Shown piece by piece: positions 17,454 through 26,650 of a DNA stretch of 64,000 nt (position 1 is the stretch's first letter; each line of letters opens with the position of its first letter). The stretch covers positions 4,177,858 to 4,241,857 of the forward strand of contig NZ_CP065037.1 of NCBI RefSeq assembly GCF_019924635.1. The letters run 5' to 3'. A program made the translations under genes and the position numbers. Under the pieces are notes generated by a model that saw only the letters and a program-made list of their open reading frames with translations, did no database searches and was not told the origin of the DNA. Source of the stretch: Leifsonia sp. ZF2019 (GTDB lineage: Bacteria; Actinomycetota; Actinomycetes; Actinomycetales; Microbacteriaceae).

Positions 17454-18086
17454 CTACGGCTCAGAGAGCGTGATTCCCGAGATGGCGTCGAGTGTCGTGC
17501 GCGGGAGGAAGCTCTCGCAGTGAAGGCCCACTGTCGCGAGTTCATGGATCCAGGTCTGCCGGGTGTTCGTGCAGGTCACCGGAGACGTTCCGTCGGCGAA
17601 GGAGACGGTCGCGGCGAGGTACGGGGCGGTGCGGTCCGTCGCCCGGACCGTGATCTCGATGTTCGTCTGGTGATACGTGTCGCTGGAGACGACGGCCGTG
17701 CCGGAGACGCGGTAGTCGTCTCCGGTTCTGCCGGAGACGACATCGGCTGTCACCGTGCCGGTGGTCGCGCCGACGACAGCGACGGGGATCACCCCGGCAG
17801 CGATGGCTCCGAGTGCGGCCGCGAGCGCGCCGATGCGGAATGCCCGCGTCGCGATGCGCCCGCGCCGCGGGGATGCGCGCCCGATCACGAGGATGCCCGC
17901 GCTGAAGAGGAGCATCGTCGATGCACCCGCGATGGCCGCCCCGACGGGCTCGCCGGCGATGCCGAGCTCGGCCGACCATGCCCATGAGACGACGACGCCC
18001 ACTCCGATGAGGGCCCAGCCCGCCACCCGGGTCCACCGAGCACGTGCGGTGCCGGGAGCCTTCGTCGGGGTTACGCGGGCCGTCAT
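17454..18086 (-). CDS. Membrane protein of unknown function with extracytoplasmic C-terminal domain
   Basis: 210 aa. Three hydrophobic segments (about residues 20-40, 45-68 and 85-108) are followed by a ~95-residue soluble part with cysteines that could form a disulfide outside the cell. ATG 18086 overlaps the TGA of the amidohydrolase gene (ATGA). It is the last gene of the iclR-amidohydrolase operon. No known family was recognised; it may be an accessory of the exported amidohydrolase (inference from coupling). Confidence 0.6.
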   Translation of the reverse strand: MTARVTPTKAPGTARARWTRVAGWALIGVGVVVSWAWSAELGIAGEPVGAAIAGASTMLLFSAGILVIGRASPRRGRIATRAFRIGALAAALGAIAAGVIPVAVVGATTGTVTADVVSGRTGDDYRVSGTAVVSSDTYHQTNIEITVRATDRTAPYLAATVSFADGTSPVTCTNTRQTWIHELATVGLHCESFLPRTTLDAISGITLSEP

Positions 18087-19678
18087 GCGTCCTCCTCGGA
18101 TGCGAGCAGCCGGTCGATCGTCTGGTCGAGCTCGGCGGCGGTCGCGTAATGCCCGCCGTTCACGACGGCGCTGATGTCCATGAGGTTCTCCACGCTCGTG
18201 AGCGGGTCGTTGTCGAGGAGGAGGAGATCGGCCCGCATCCCCGCGTCGATGGCCCCCATGCGGTCGGAACGGCCGAGGAAGCTCGCCGGAACGGTCGTGG
18301 TCGCCCGCAGCACGTCGAGCGGCGCGAGGCCGGCGGAGGCCAGCTCCCGGAATTCGGACCGCAGGTCCTGCCCGGGATTGCCGCCCGGACCGTCCGTTCC
18401 GGTCATGATCGGCACTCCTTCTGCGTGGAGGATTCCGACGAACGTCACGGCGGTGTCGTAGTACTGGTGGTAGGCGTCTCGCCGCTGGGCGGGCAGATCG
18501 AGGAACTTCGTCCGAGTGGTCTGATAGTCCTTCCTCACCTGTGGTGAGAGCATCCTCAACCACGGGTGGTCCGTGTACTCCGGGGCGTCCATCCTGTACT
18601 CGGTGCGCAGTCGCGAGAGCGTGGGCGTCTGCCAGGTGCTGTTCTTCAGGAAGGTTCGCGCGAGATCCCGCGCGGCGCCGTCGTCGAAGGTGTTCAGCGC
18701 CTGCTGGAGCACCGGGATGTTGTCGGCCCGATCGGACAGGGCGGGGTTCAGCAGCGTCGTCGCGGTCAGCTTGGTGACAAAGGGACTCCCGAAGAGCTGT
18801 TCGGCGAACGGCACGTAGCCGAGTGCGTTCGGCAGCGCGAGAGAGGTGTCGGCCGCGGCCCGGAGCGCTGCGCGGTCGCTCGAGGTCTCGATCCAGATGT
18901 TGGCACTGGTGCCGAGGTGTTCGAGGAAGTCGTAGCCGGCGTCCGACGCCTCACCCGGACTGACCGACGGCGGCAGGTGGCCGCCGATCGTCAAACCCTG
19001 GGCGTGCGCCCAGCTCACCGCGGCGAAGAACACGTCGCGCTCCACCATGATGAGTTTGATGAAGTCGGCGCCGAGAGCCTTCTGACGGCTGATCTCGCGG
19101 CGCACCCTCCCGACGGTGGGTGAGTTGAAGGGCATCAGGATCGCCCCGGGCATCGTCAGCAGAGCGGGCGTTCGGGGCCCGAGCGAGAGCCGATTCTGCG
19201 CACGGCGCCGGAGCACCTCGTCGGGGCCGGCCATCTGCCGCATCCCGGTCGTCCCCTCACGCAGCATCGTGGCCATGAACAGTTCAGAGCGTTCCTCCTG
19301 CAGGACGTGGGTGTGCATGTTGTTGTAGCCCGGCACGGCGTACCTGCCTTCACCGTCCACGACCCGCATGCCGGAGACCGCGGGTCCGGGAAAGGCCGTC
19401 GTGGCCACGATTCTGCCGCCGCGCGTCTCGATGGACATATCGGGGCGGCGGCTCCCGTCGCGCGGATCCACGATGGTCACGTGGTCGATCCGCAACGCAG
19501 GCGCGGTCGCGTGCGGCGACTGCGGCGGAAGGTTCCCGCTCGTCAACGTGGACAGGAGAGGCCCACCCGATGCCGCGGCGGCCCCGAGACCCAGTGCGAT
19601 GAAGCCGGTGGTCTTGAGGAACGTTCGGCGTGATGACGTGGCGGGCGTCTCGCGAGGGTCGTCAGGGTGCGAGGTCAT
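18083..19678 (-). CDS. Amidohydrolase family protein with Tat-type signal
   Basis: 531 aa. Residues ~8-40 carry SSRRTFLKTTGF plus a hydrophobic stretch, a twin-arginine export signal. The mature part is a metal-dependent TIM-barrel amidohydrolase: HTH (HxH) after the N-terminal beta domain, DFIKL for a bridging Lys, GGHLPPS and FLEHLG for His ligands, and TGTDGPGG for the catalytic Asp. This ligand set suggests a two-metal site. ATG 19678 is 8 bases past the stop of the upstream gene; a GTG at 19708 is an alternative. Substrate unknown; family members hydrolyse amides, imides, prolidase-type dipeptides and related bonds. It is clearly paralogous to the protein at 21710-23131. Confidence 0.8.
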   Translation of the reverse strand: MTSHPDDPRETPATSSRRTFLKTTGFIALGLGAAAASGGPLLSTLTSGNLPPQSPHATAPALRIDHVTIVDPRDGSRRPDMSIETRGGRIVATTAFPGPAVSGMRVVDGEGRYAVPGYNNMHTHVLQEERSELFMATMLREGTTGMRQMAGPDEVLRRRAQNRLSLGPRTPALLTMPGAILMPFNSPTVGRVRREISRQKALGADFIKLIMVERDVFFAAVSWAHAQGLTIGGHLPPSVSPGEASDAGYDFLEHLGTSANIWIETSSDRAALRAAADTSLALPNALGYVPFAEQLFGSPFVTKLTATTLLNPALSDRADNIPVLQQALNTFDDGAARDLARTFLKNSTWQTPTLSRLRTEYRMDAPEYTDHPWLRMLSPQVRKDYQTTRTKFLDLPAQRRDAYHQYYDTAVTFVGILHAEGVPIMTGTDGPGGNPGQDLRSEFRELASAGLAPLDVLRATTTVPASFLGRSDRMGAIDAGMRADLLLLDNDPLTSVENLMDISAVVNGGHYATAAELDQTIDRLLASEEDA

Positions 19679-19685
19679 GGGCTGT

Positions 19686-20675
19686 TCACGCTTTCTCACG
19701 GTCGGCACGGGGATGGGGGTGTCCGCTCGCGTTCAGGAGGCGTGCGGCATTGGCTCCAGCCAGCTCACGCCAGGAGGAGACGCCGCTGGGGTGGGGAGCC
19801 GTGTCGAGGGACGCGAGCTGCGCGTCGACCACGGCGGGCGGTGTCCAGCAGGAGTCGCTGCCGTACAGGATCCGGTCGGTGCCGACCAGCGACGTCAATG
19901 CGGGGATCGCGTGCGGGAACGGCGTCCCGGCCGTGTCGAACCACAGGGACGTCAGCTGCTCCCACAGGTGGAGCGCCTCGGCGTCGACGCCGACAGCGAG
20001 CGGGAGGAGGGTGGTGACCCGGTCGGCGAGGCTCCCGAGTGCCGCTCCCGAGTGCGGCACGATGACACGCATCCCCGGGTGCCGGTGGATCACTGTGGCT
20101 CGCAGCAGGTCGACGACCGTGCGGGTGGAGTCGAAGAGGAACTCCAGCAGAGGGCGTGGCAACCCCAGTCCCGTCGACTCCCACGACACCGGCGAGGTCG
20201 GGTGGATGAAGAGGATCCCTCGCCGCCGGTCGAGCTCCGCCCACAACGGCTCGAGAGCCGGATCCCCGAGGTACTGCCCGTGCGCGTTCGACTCCACCGC
20301 GATTCCGGTCGCGCCCGCCGTCATCGCCCGCGTCAGCTCCCGCAGCGCCGCGTCCACATCGGGCAGGGGAACGGAGGCGAAGCAGTCGAAGCGCCCCGGA
20401 TGGTCGTCGACGTATCCGAGTGCGACGTCGTTGACGTGCTCCGCCATCGCCGCTGCTTCGGCATCCCGCCCGGCGACGAGATGCACGCCGGGCGACGAGA
20501 GCGAGAGCACCGCGCGGGCGATGCCCCGCCTGTCCATGCTCGCGAGCTGATCGCCGACATCGAAGCCCGGCCAGCCCGGCATGCCGTCGGGATGCTCGAT
20601 TCCTGCGGCTCTGGCACCCGCGACATAGTCGTCCGTGACGAAGTGCGCATGGACATCGACGAGCGGCGAAGGCAT
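19686..20675 (-). CDS. ACMSD-like amidohydrolase (COG2159 type)
   Basis: 329 aa TIM-barrel protein. DVHAHF (His9, His11) begins the metal site; FIHPTSP and VPHSGAAL supply further His residues, and YGSDSCW near the C-terminus supplies an Asp. This matches the aminocarboxymuconate-semialdehyde decarboxylase / salicylate-type decarboxylase group, which carries out zinc-dependent decarboxylation or hydrolysis. It lies between the IclR gene (25 bases upstream) and the Tat amidohydrolase, so it should be part of one inducible catabolic operon. The actual substrate cannot be told from sequence. Confidence 0.82.
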   Translation of the reverse strand: MPSPLVDVHAHFVTDDYVAGARAAGIEHPDGMPGWPGFDVGDQLASMDRRGIARAVLSLSSPGVHLVAGRDAEAAAMAEHVNDVALGYVDDHPGRFDCFASVPLPDVDAALRELTRAMTAGATGIAVESNAHGQYLGDPALEPLWAELDRRRGILFIHPTSPVSWESTGLGLPRPLLEFLFDSTRTVVDLLRATVIHRHPGMRVIVPHSGAALGSLADRVTTLLPLAVGVDAEALHLWEQLTSLWFDTAGTPFPHAIPALTSLVGTDRILYGSDSCWTPPAVVDAQLASLDTAPHPSGVSSWRELAGANAARLLNASGHPHPRADREKA

Positions 20676-20700
20676 GCAGGCACGGTATGTCGCCTGCCGA

Positions 20701-21507
20701 TCAGCGGAGGGGCGACTTCCACCCAGCGGTAGGGCGCCGCGGTTCGAGAGCGCCGGAGACGGCCCTGGCCGTCACGCGCACGGCGGGCAGCAGGCCTTCC
20801 AGCACCTGCTTGTCCGCCGGTGCGACGACCGACACCGCCGCGACCACCTCACGCGCTCTCCCGAAGACGGGTGCCGCGACGGTGCCCATGCCGTCGACGG
20901 CGGAGGCGGCGAAGACTAGTGATCCCTCCTGCCGGATCGCGGCCAGCCGACGGCGGAGCTCGTCACCGGTCGGGAAGGCCAATCGTCCTGGTCCTGTCAG
21001 ATCGACATCGGCGTGAGCGATCATGGCCTCTTGCACCTCACGGGGGCTGTGGGCGAGCAGGACGAGGCCGCCACCGGTTCCGTGCAGGGGCAGGCGCCCG
21101 CCGACGCGATAGGCGACGCGGCCCGCACCACGAGCGGACAGGCGTTCGATCAGCACCGCCTCGTCGCCTTCGCGGACGGTGAGGAGGACGTGCTCCTCGG
21201 TGACGGCGTGGAGGTCCTGCAGGAACGGCATGGCGATTCGTCGAATGCCCTGGCTCCTCGGAGCGAGCGCTGCGATCTCGAAAAGTCGGAGACCGACGAC
21301 ATACAACCCGTCGTCGCGTCGTTCGAGAGCGCCGACGCCGACGAGTGACCGGACGATCCGCAGAGCGCTGTTGATCGGCAGACCGGCACGGCCTGCGATC
21401 GCGGTCAGGGAGAGCGCTGCATGGCGCTCGTCGAACGCCGCCAGGATCGAGAACGCCCGATCCACCACCCCGGTGCGGCGGGCGACGGCTGCCGAGGGTT
21501 CCTCCAT
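20701..21507 (-). CDS. IclR family transcriptional regulator
   Basis: 268 aa. The N-terminal winged helix spans ~15-75 (LTAIAGRAGLPINSALRIVRSL), followed by the IclR effector domain, with VGGRLPLHGTGGG as the most typical segment. It is first in the leftward amidohydrolase operon and divergent from the amidohydrolase gene starting at 21710, with about 200 bases between. It probably controls both sides in response to an aromatic or amide substrate, as IclR members often do. Confidence 0.87.
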   Translation of the reverse strand: MEEPSAAVARRTGVVDRAFSILAAFDERHAALSLTAIAGRAGLPINSALRIVRSLVGVGALERRDDGLYVVGLRLFEIAALAPRSQGIRRIAMPFLQDLHAVTEEHVLLTVREGDEAVLIERLSARGAGRVAYRVGGRLPLHGTGGGLVLLAHSPREVQEAMIAHADVDLTGPGRLAFPTGDELRRRLAAIRQEGSLVFAASAVDGMGTVAAPVFGRAREVVAAVSVVAPADKQVLEGLLPAVRVTARAVSGALEPRRPTAGWKSPLR

Positions 21508-21709
21508 GGGAGGGAGTCTGTCATGAAAGCTCGATTACCGCTGAGTGGAATCGTCGGCCCGCCCTCCGGGGAATGAGGCCACCATTGCCATCGTCACCAC
21601 GTTGGACGGCCTACGGCGCACACTCCGGCATCGGGCCCGGGTCCGCATCAGGCGGCTCGAGCACTCGCGAGCGGGATCGCTCGCCGTGGGCCCGAGGAGG
21701 GAGCACGCT

Positions 21710-23131
21710 TTGGCCGCGCGAACCATCATCGCTGGAGTCACCGTCGTCGACGTGCGAACCGGGGGCCTGCTGCCGGACAGCGAGCTGGTGATCAGCGACG
21801 GCCTGATCACCGCGGTGGCGCGCGCCGGCACCACCCCGCGCACGGATCACGACGACGTGCTGACGCCGGGCCCGGTCTTCGTCGTCCCCGGGTTCACGGA
21901 CACGCACGCGCACGCCCTGAACCTCACCGAGCCGGACGGGACGTTGGCGCTCATGCTCGCCTTCGGGATCACGTCGTTTCGGCAGATGTCCGGCAGCTCC
22001 GACCTTCTTCGCCGGCGCGCACGGGACCAGTTGGGACTCCCGGCCGATTCTCCAGCGCTGACCGCGCTCTGCGGCGAGATCCTCTCGCCCGCGAACGCGG
22101 CGACCCCCATGGAGGCCAGAGAGACCGTGCGCTCGGAGGCGGCGGACGGCGCGGATTTCATCAAAGTCGCAGCCGTCAGCCCGGACACCCTGACCGCAGT
22201 GCAACGGGAGGCCGCCGCATGGGGTGTCCCCGTGGCCGGGCACCTTCCCGCCGGCGCTGATCCGCGAGCGGCGGCGCGTCTCGGATTCACGATCGAGCAC
22301 CTGGGTCCGGGCATTCCGCTCCTGGCCGCGTGCTCCACGGACGAACAGGCTATACAGGCTCAGCTCCGGAGCGGAAGCGAGCTCCGGCTGCCGCGCCTTC
22401 CCCGGCCCGTGCTCGCGCGCATCCTGACAATGGCGCTCCCGCGCGTCGTCGTGAATCCGACGGCACGGGCGACCGACAGCTCGATCGCACTGCTTCAGCA
22501 CGCCCTCGACACCTTCGACGACGGCAAGGCCCGAGAGCTCGCGCAGCTGTTCGTCCGAGAGGACACGTGGGTGACCCCCACGCTCGTCCGGCAACTGACC
22601 TCGCAGCGGGCCGACATCCCGTCCTTCCGCGACGACCCCGACCTCCGCTACGTGAAGCCGGGCACCGTGAGATTCTGGACCAGGTCCGCGGATCACTTCT
22701 CGAAGAAGTACACACCCCAGCAGCACGCGACCTTCGCGGCACAACACGACACAGAGCTTCGGCTCGTGAAGATCTTCGCCGAGGAGGGCGTTCGCATGAC
22801 CACCGGCAGCGACGCCACCGGCGCCGGCTGGGTGATCGCCGGACCGTCGCTTCACCGAGAGTTCGACCTCCTCGCCGCAGCCGGGGTCGACCCGCTCCGC
22901 ATTCTCCAGATGACGACGGTGGACGCCGCGAGCCTCGTCGGGCGCTCGGAGGATTCCGGCACGATCGAGGTCGGCAAGCTCGCCGACCTCGTCTTCCTCG
23001 CCCGCGACCCCCGCGAATCAGCCGCGCACCTTCATGACATCGTGGGTGTCGTCCGCCAGGGACGTCACTACGCGCCCAGCGACCTCTCGGCCCTCCGAGA
23101 GGGCGTCGCCGCGGCACGCTCCGTCACCTGA
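21710..23131 (+). CDS. Amidohydrolase family protein
   Basis: 473 aa. TTG 21710 is chosen because GAGGAGGGAG ends 6 bases upstream and the conserved N-terminal beta strand (TIIAGVTVVDVRTG) begins there; the open frame before it lacks family features. The ligands are complete: DTHAHA (HxH), DFIKV, VAGHLPAG, TIEHLG and TGSDATG. No signal peptide is apparent, unlike its paralog at 18083-19678, with which it shares FRQMSG/LLRRRA and TPTL segments. It is divergent from iclR. A cytoplasmic step acting on the same class of substrate is likely (inference). The 3' end overlaps the convergent SDR gene by 8 bases. Confidence 0.8.
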   Translation: MAARTIIAGVTVVDVRTGGLLPDSELVISDGLITAVARAGTTPRTDHDDVLTPGPVFVVPGFTDTHAHALNLTEPDGTLALMLAFGITSFRQMSGSSDLLRRRARDQLGLPADSPALTALCGEILSPANAATPMEARETVRSEAADGADFIKVAAVSPDTLTAVQREAAAWGVPVAGHLPAGADPRAAARLGFTIEHLGPGIPLLAACSTDEQAIQAQLRSGSELRLPRLPRPVLARILTMALPRVVVNPTARATDSSIALLQHALDTFDDGKARELAQLFVREDTWVTPTLVRQLTSQRADIPSFRDDPDLRYVKPGTVRFWTRSADHFSKKYTPQQHATFAAQHDTELRLVKIFAEEGVRMTTGSDATGAGWVIAGPSLHREFDLLAAAGVDPLRILQMTTVDAASLVGRSEDSGTIEVGKLADLVFLARDPRESAAHLHDIVGVVRQGRHYAPSDLSALREGVAAARSVT

Positions 23132-23939
23132 TCCGGGCAGATGTGCATTCCGCGCAGGTGGACTCCCGGTAGCGGGAGACGGCGGAACGGCCGGCGGAGG
23201 CCTCGAACAGTTCGTGTTGGAGGCTGAGGAGGGAACGGAAGGCGCCGGACGCGGTGAAACCGAATCCGACCTCGTCGTGATCGCCGTCGAGGAGCGGGAA
23301 CACGGCATCGCAGAACTCGTCGACGTCGGCACCGTGACGATCCTCCGTGCCGGCCAGAGCGGTGGCCACGGCCGGCGGGATGAGCTCCGCGACTCCGATC
23401 GTCGTGTCGGCCAGCGCCCATCGGAGGTTGACGGTGTAGCTGTGGAGCGCAGCCTTCGATGCACTGTAGATGGGCGCGAAGGTCTGCGGCATGTACGCAC
23501 CACCGGAGGTGACGTCGACGATGAGCGAGCCGCGACCCCTGCTGAGCAGCTGAGGGATGAGGAGTCGGTTGAGGTGGATGGGGCCGTCGAGGAGGATCTC
23601 TATCTCGGCGCGGGCGGCGCTCCAGGGCTCGTCATCAGAGGCGAGGGGTACGCGACGTTGCACGCCGGCATTGTTGATGACCGTGTCCAGTTCGGGCATC
23701 GTCGTCGCGATGTACGCGGTGAGGGCTTCCCTCGCTTCGGGGGATCCGATGTCGTTCACATAGGTCTCGAGCCCGGGAACGCTTGTCGCTGCGGCCGTCA
23801 GTCGTTCCTCTCGTCGGCCCGTCACGATGACACGATCGCCTCGTTCGATGTATCGGCGAGCAAGCCCCAATCCGATGCCGTCGCTGCCCCCGGTGATGAG
23901 GACGGCGTGGCGTTGAGTCGCGTACCCTGATGTTGTCAT
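23124..23939 (-). CDS. Short-chain dehydrogenase/reductase
   Basis: 271 aa classical SDR: TGGSDGIG for cofactor binding, NNAG, a catalytic Ser in VDVTSGGAY and YSASK for Tyr/Lys. The following TGRREERL suggests NADP preference (Arg after strand 2). It reduces or oxidises an unknown carbonyl substrate. The C-terminus ends in an unusual CAEC. ATG 23939 (or GTG 23945) has no visible ribosome-binding site, so a leaderless message is possible. It is divergent from a MarR regulator and its promoter region contains a palindrome, so it is the likely MarR target. Confidence 0.85.
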   Translation of the reverse strand: MTTSGYATQRHAVLITGGSDGIGLGLARRYIERGDRVIVTGRREERLTAAATSVPGLETYVNDIGSPEAREALTAYIATTMPELDTVINNAGVQRRVPLASDDEPWSAARAEIEILLDGPIHLNRLLIPQLLSRGRGSLIVDVTSGGAYMPQTFAPIYSASKAALHSYTVNLRWALADTTIGVAELIPPAVATALAGTEDRHGADVDEFCDAVFPLLDGDHDEVGFGFTASGAFRSLLSLQHELFEASAGRSAVSRYRESTCAECTSARIR

Positions 23940-23975
23940 GTACACATCATAGGGAGAGTTGTTTCCATGTCAACA
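23928..23975. promoter_or_regulatory. Two operator-like sites between SDR and MarR genes
   Basis: Site 1 (23931-23946, plus strand) reads TGTTGTCATGTACACA. It lies within a wider inverted repeat, TGATGT at 23928-23933 with ACATCA at 23944-23949. Site 2 (23960-23975, minus strand) reads TGTTGACATGGAAACA. They share most positions and overlap the starts of the two divergent genes, which fits MarR binding and control of both. Confidence 0.5.
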
Positions 23976-24416
23976 TCATTGAGCGTCACGGAGACCCTCC
24001 AGTGGGAGGCGTGGAAGCATGCCCAAGCCGCCGTCAGCGAAGCGGTCGAGCGGGCGATCGAGTCCGCGTCTGGCCTTTCCGGTCCGGATTTCGCGGTGCT
24101 CTCGCGCGTTGTCGAGCTGGGCGACGGCACGCTGGGGCAGAACCAGCTTGTCGCGTCGTTGGGTTGGGATCGGAGTCGGCTCTCTCGGCAGCTGACCCGT
24201 ATGGCGGCGCGGGGACTCCTCGTGAGCACGGCCGCATCGGGCGGCGGGGCCCGCCGGCAGATCATCGCGACCGATGATGGCCGGGAGAGAGTGCGCCTGG
24301 CCCGGCCGGCGCACGCGCGGGCCGTCCGGGATGCGCTTCTTGAGCCCGCGTCGACAGCCGACGACTTCTGGGCCGGCGTGACGGCCCTCTCAGACGGGCA
24401 CGCCAAGAAGCACTGA
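23967..24416 (+). CDS. MarR family transcriptional regulator
   Basis: 149 aa, the usual MarR length. The winged helix includes LGQNQLVASLGWDRSRLSRQL and the wing with TAASGGGARRQIIAT. GGGAG lies 10 bases before ATG 23967. It is divergent from the SDR gene and separated by 27 bases that hold two similar operator-like sequences, so it probably represses the SDR and itself. The ligand is unknown. It ends 8 bases from the convergent alpha-galactosidase gene. Confidence 0.87.
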   Translation: MSTSLSVTETLQWEAWKHAQAAVSEAVERAIESASGLSGPDFAVLSRVVELGDGTLGQNQLVASLGWDRSRLSRQLTRMAARGLLVSTAASGGGARRQIIATDDGRERVRLARPAHARAVRDALLEPASTADDFWAGVTALSDGHAKKH

Positions 24417-24424
24417 GGCGCTCG

Positions 24425-26560
24425 TCAGCGCGCGCTCTCGATCTGGTCGGCACAGGAGTGGCGATCACCCCCGGATCCCGAGACCCTTCGCAAGAGCGAG
24501 GCCGTGCTGTCGAGATCGCCGGAGAGCTCTACACCGAGTCCGACGGCGTTGAGCTCGCTCCCCCCGAAGAGACGGCCGTGTTCGTCGACGTAGAGGCCGG
24601 CGTCGTCCGAGACCTTCAGCCGGATCTTCTCCCTTCGGGTGGCGAAGCGTCGTGCGTGACCGAATGCGAAGACGACGATCGACTCACGATCCGCGGACTC
24701 ATACTGCACAGCGGTGAGCTCGGGAGAGTATGCGAGGCGTGACACGGTGCCGTTCTGGATCGTTTCACGGTTCGCCTTGTACCAGCGGATCAGTTTCGTC
24801 GCGACGGCGGTCTCCTCCGCTGTCCAGGCTCTGATGTCATCGCCGATGCCGAGGACTCCACACATCGCGACATGGAATCGGTAGGTCACGCTCGACTGCC
24901 GGTTGTTGAGAAGAGACGGACTCGCCGTCACCCACGAGCTCATCGCGTTCGGGGCGAACGCGTAGGTGAACCCGTGCTGCAGGGCAAGCCGGTCGTACGG
25001 GTCGGTGTCGTCGGAGGTCCACACCTGGTCGACGTGAGCGAGCATGCCGAGATCGGTCCGCCCGCCGCCTCCCGCACACGCTTCGATGCGCACGGCCGGG
25101 TGCTCGGCGCGCAGCCGGTCGAGGATCGCGTAGAGAGCCCGGACGTGGTCGATCCATATCCGCTGCGCGTTGGGGTGGCCCGCCCATCCCGCCTGCGTGA
25201 TCGGTCGATTGAAGTCCCACTTGAGGTAGGAGATCGGGACCTCGCGGAGGAGCCGGTCGATGGTCTGCCAGACATGCTCCCTGACGTCGGCTCGAGCGAG
25301 ATTGAGCACAAGCTGGTGCCGCATCGTCACTCGGTCGAGACCCGGGAACGCGTACACCCAGTCCGGATGCTCGCGCATGATCTCGCTGCCGGGGCTCACC
25401 ATCTCCGGCTCGATCCACAATCCGAAGTCCATCCCCAACGACCGGACCTCGTCGGCCAACGGTCGCAGCCCACGAGGGAATTTGGCAGGGTCCGGCTCCC
25501 AATCGCCGAGTCCACCCGTCTCGTCGTCTCGCCCACGGAACCAGCCGTCATCGACCACGAACAGTTCGCAGCCGATCTCGGCAGCGCGGGCCGCGAGGTC
25601 CAGCTGGCCACCCTCGTCGATGTCGAACATCGTGGCCTCCCACGAATTGAACAGCACAGGGCGCGGCAGGGTGTCCCTGAGGACCGCCTCACGCTGGTGG
25701 TCGTGCCACCGTCGGCTCATCCCGCCGAAGCCTTCGCGCGAGTGAACGAGAGCGACAGCAGGGAGGGTCAGCCGCTCTCCGGCGTCGAGGAGGTAGCGGA
25801 AGTCGGCTTCGGCGATCCCCATCACCGCATGCCAGCCTTCGTGCACCGTCCGTTCGATCGCGAGCCGCCACGACCCCGACCAGGCGAGGGACGCACTCCA
25901 CACCTCACCGTCGTCCTCCGTCGCGTTCCCGTCGTCGACGGCGAACCACGGCTTGGCGCGGTGCCCGGCGTAACCACCGGACTCGGCGAGCTCGAAGCGT
26001 CCCTCCGGAAGCTCCGACTGCGTCCACCGCGGGTCGGCCGCCCAGCGCCCGGCGAGATAGCTCACCCGACGGACCCGGCGCGGCAGGGCGAGCGCGCAGG
26101 AATGCGCCGTCACGACAGCGACAGGCGCGGCCGACAGATTGCTCAGCTCGGCCCATCGTTCGATGACCTCTGAACGTTCTTGAACGCGATACCAGAGGAC
26201 GACCTCGAAGCCCTGCACGGAATCGACAAGCGCTATCCGCAGCGTCGTGTCATCCCACGAGGTGTCGGACACAGCGAGTCGGAGACCGCGTGATCCCGAT
26301 GCGAACTCGGCGCGGACGGTGGGGATGCGTTGGTCGACGCCGTCGGGGAAGGAGAGCTCGTCCGTGACCCGGGGGTTGTAGGTCGATTCGAGCACGAAGA
26401 GATCGTCGGGACGCGCCGCCAGGCGCGCGACGTCTGCGTCTGAGATGGATCGCCCCCAGTGGAGGAGGCGGAGCCGGCCGTCGTCGTCGAGGGCGACGGC
26501 GTACGAGGTCCGGCCGGCGGCGATGTGCCACGAGTCCGGCGTCGGGGAGCTGATCGTCAT
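24425..26560 (-). CDS. GH36 alpha-galactosidase
   Basis: 711 aa, cytoplasmic, the normal length for GH36. An N-terminal beta-supersandwich is followed by a TIM barrel: NSWEATMFDI, FVVDDGWF, GLWIEPEMV, YLKWDFNR with the nucleophile Asp449, and WTSDDTDP with the acid/base Asp (about 517). It releases terminal alpha-1,6-galactose from galacto-oligosaccharides such as raffinose, melibiose or galactomannan fragments. GAAGGAG precedes ATG 26560. It is the last gene of the ABC-transporter operon, so it should act on imported oligosaccharides. With the GH2 beta-mannosidase nearby, galactomannan-derived sugar is the best guess. Confidence 0.93.
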   Translation of the reverse strand: MTISSPTPDSWHIAAGRTSYAVALDDDGRLRLLHWGRSISDADVARLAARPDDLFVLESTYNPRVTDELSFPDGVDQRIPTVRAEFASGSRGLRLAVSDTSWDDTTLRIALVDSVQGFEVVLWYRVQERSEVIERWAELSNLSAAPVAVVTAHSCALALPRRVRRVSYLAGRWAADPRWTQSELPEGRFELAESGGYAGHRAKPWFAVDDGNATEDDGEVWSASLAWSGSWRLAIERTVHEGWHAVMGIAEADFRYLLDAGERLTLPAVALVHSREGFGGMSRRWHDHQREAVLRDTLPRPVLFNSWEATMFDIDEGGQLDLAARAAEIGCELFVVDDGWFRGRDDETGGLGDWEPDPAKFPRGLRPLADEVRSLGMDFGLWIEPEMVSPGSEIMREHPDWVYAFPGLDRVTMRHQLVLNLARADVREHVWQTIDRLLREVPISYLKWDFNRPITQAGWAGHPNAQRIWIDHVRALYAILDRLRAEHPAVRIEACAGGGGRTDLGMLAHVDQVWTSDDTDPYDRLALQHGFTYAFAPNAMSSWVTASPSLLNNRQSSVTYRFHVAMCGVLGIGDDIRAWTAEETAVATKLIRWYKANRETIQNGTVSRLAYSPELTAVQYESADRESIVVFAFGHARRFATRREKIRLKVSDDAGLYVDEHGRLFGGSELNAVGLGVELSGDLDSTASLLRRVSGSGGDRHSCADQIESAR

Positions 26561-26650
26561 ATGTCTCCTTCGGGCTCGTGATCCGGCACAGGGCGATCGG
26601 AGGGACGACGGATTCCCGTCGCCCCTCCTCGCTTCGCACCGGACGGCAGG

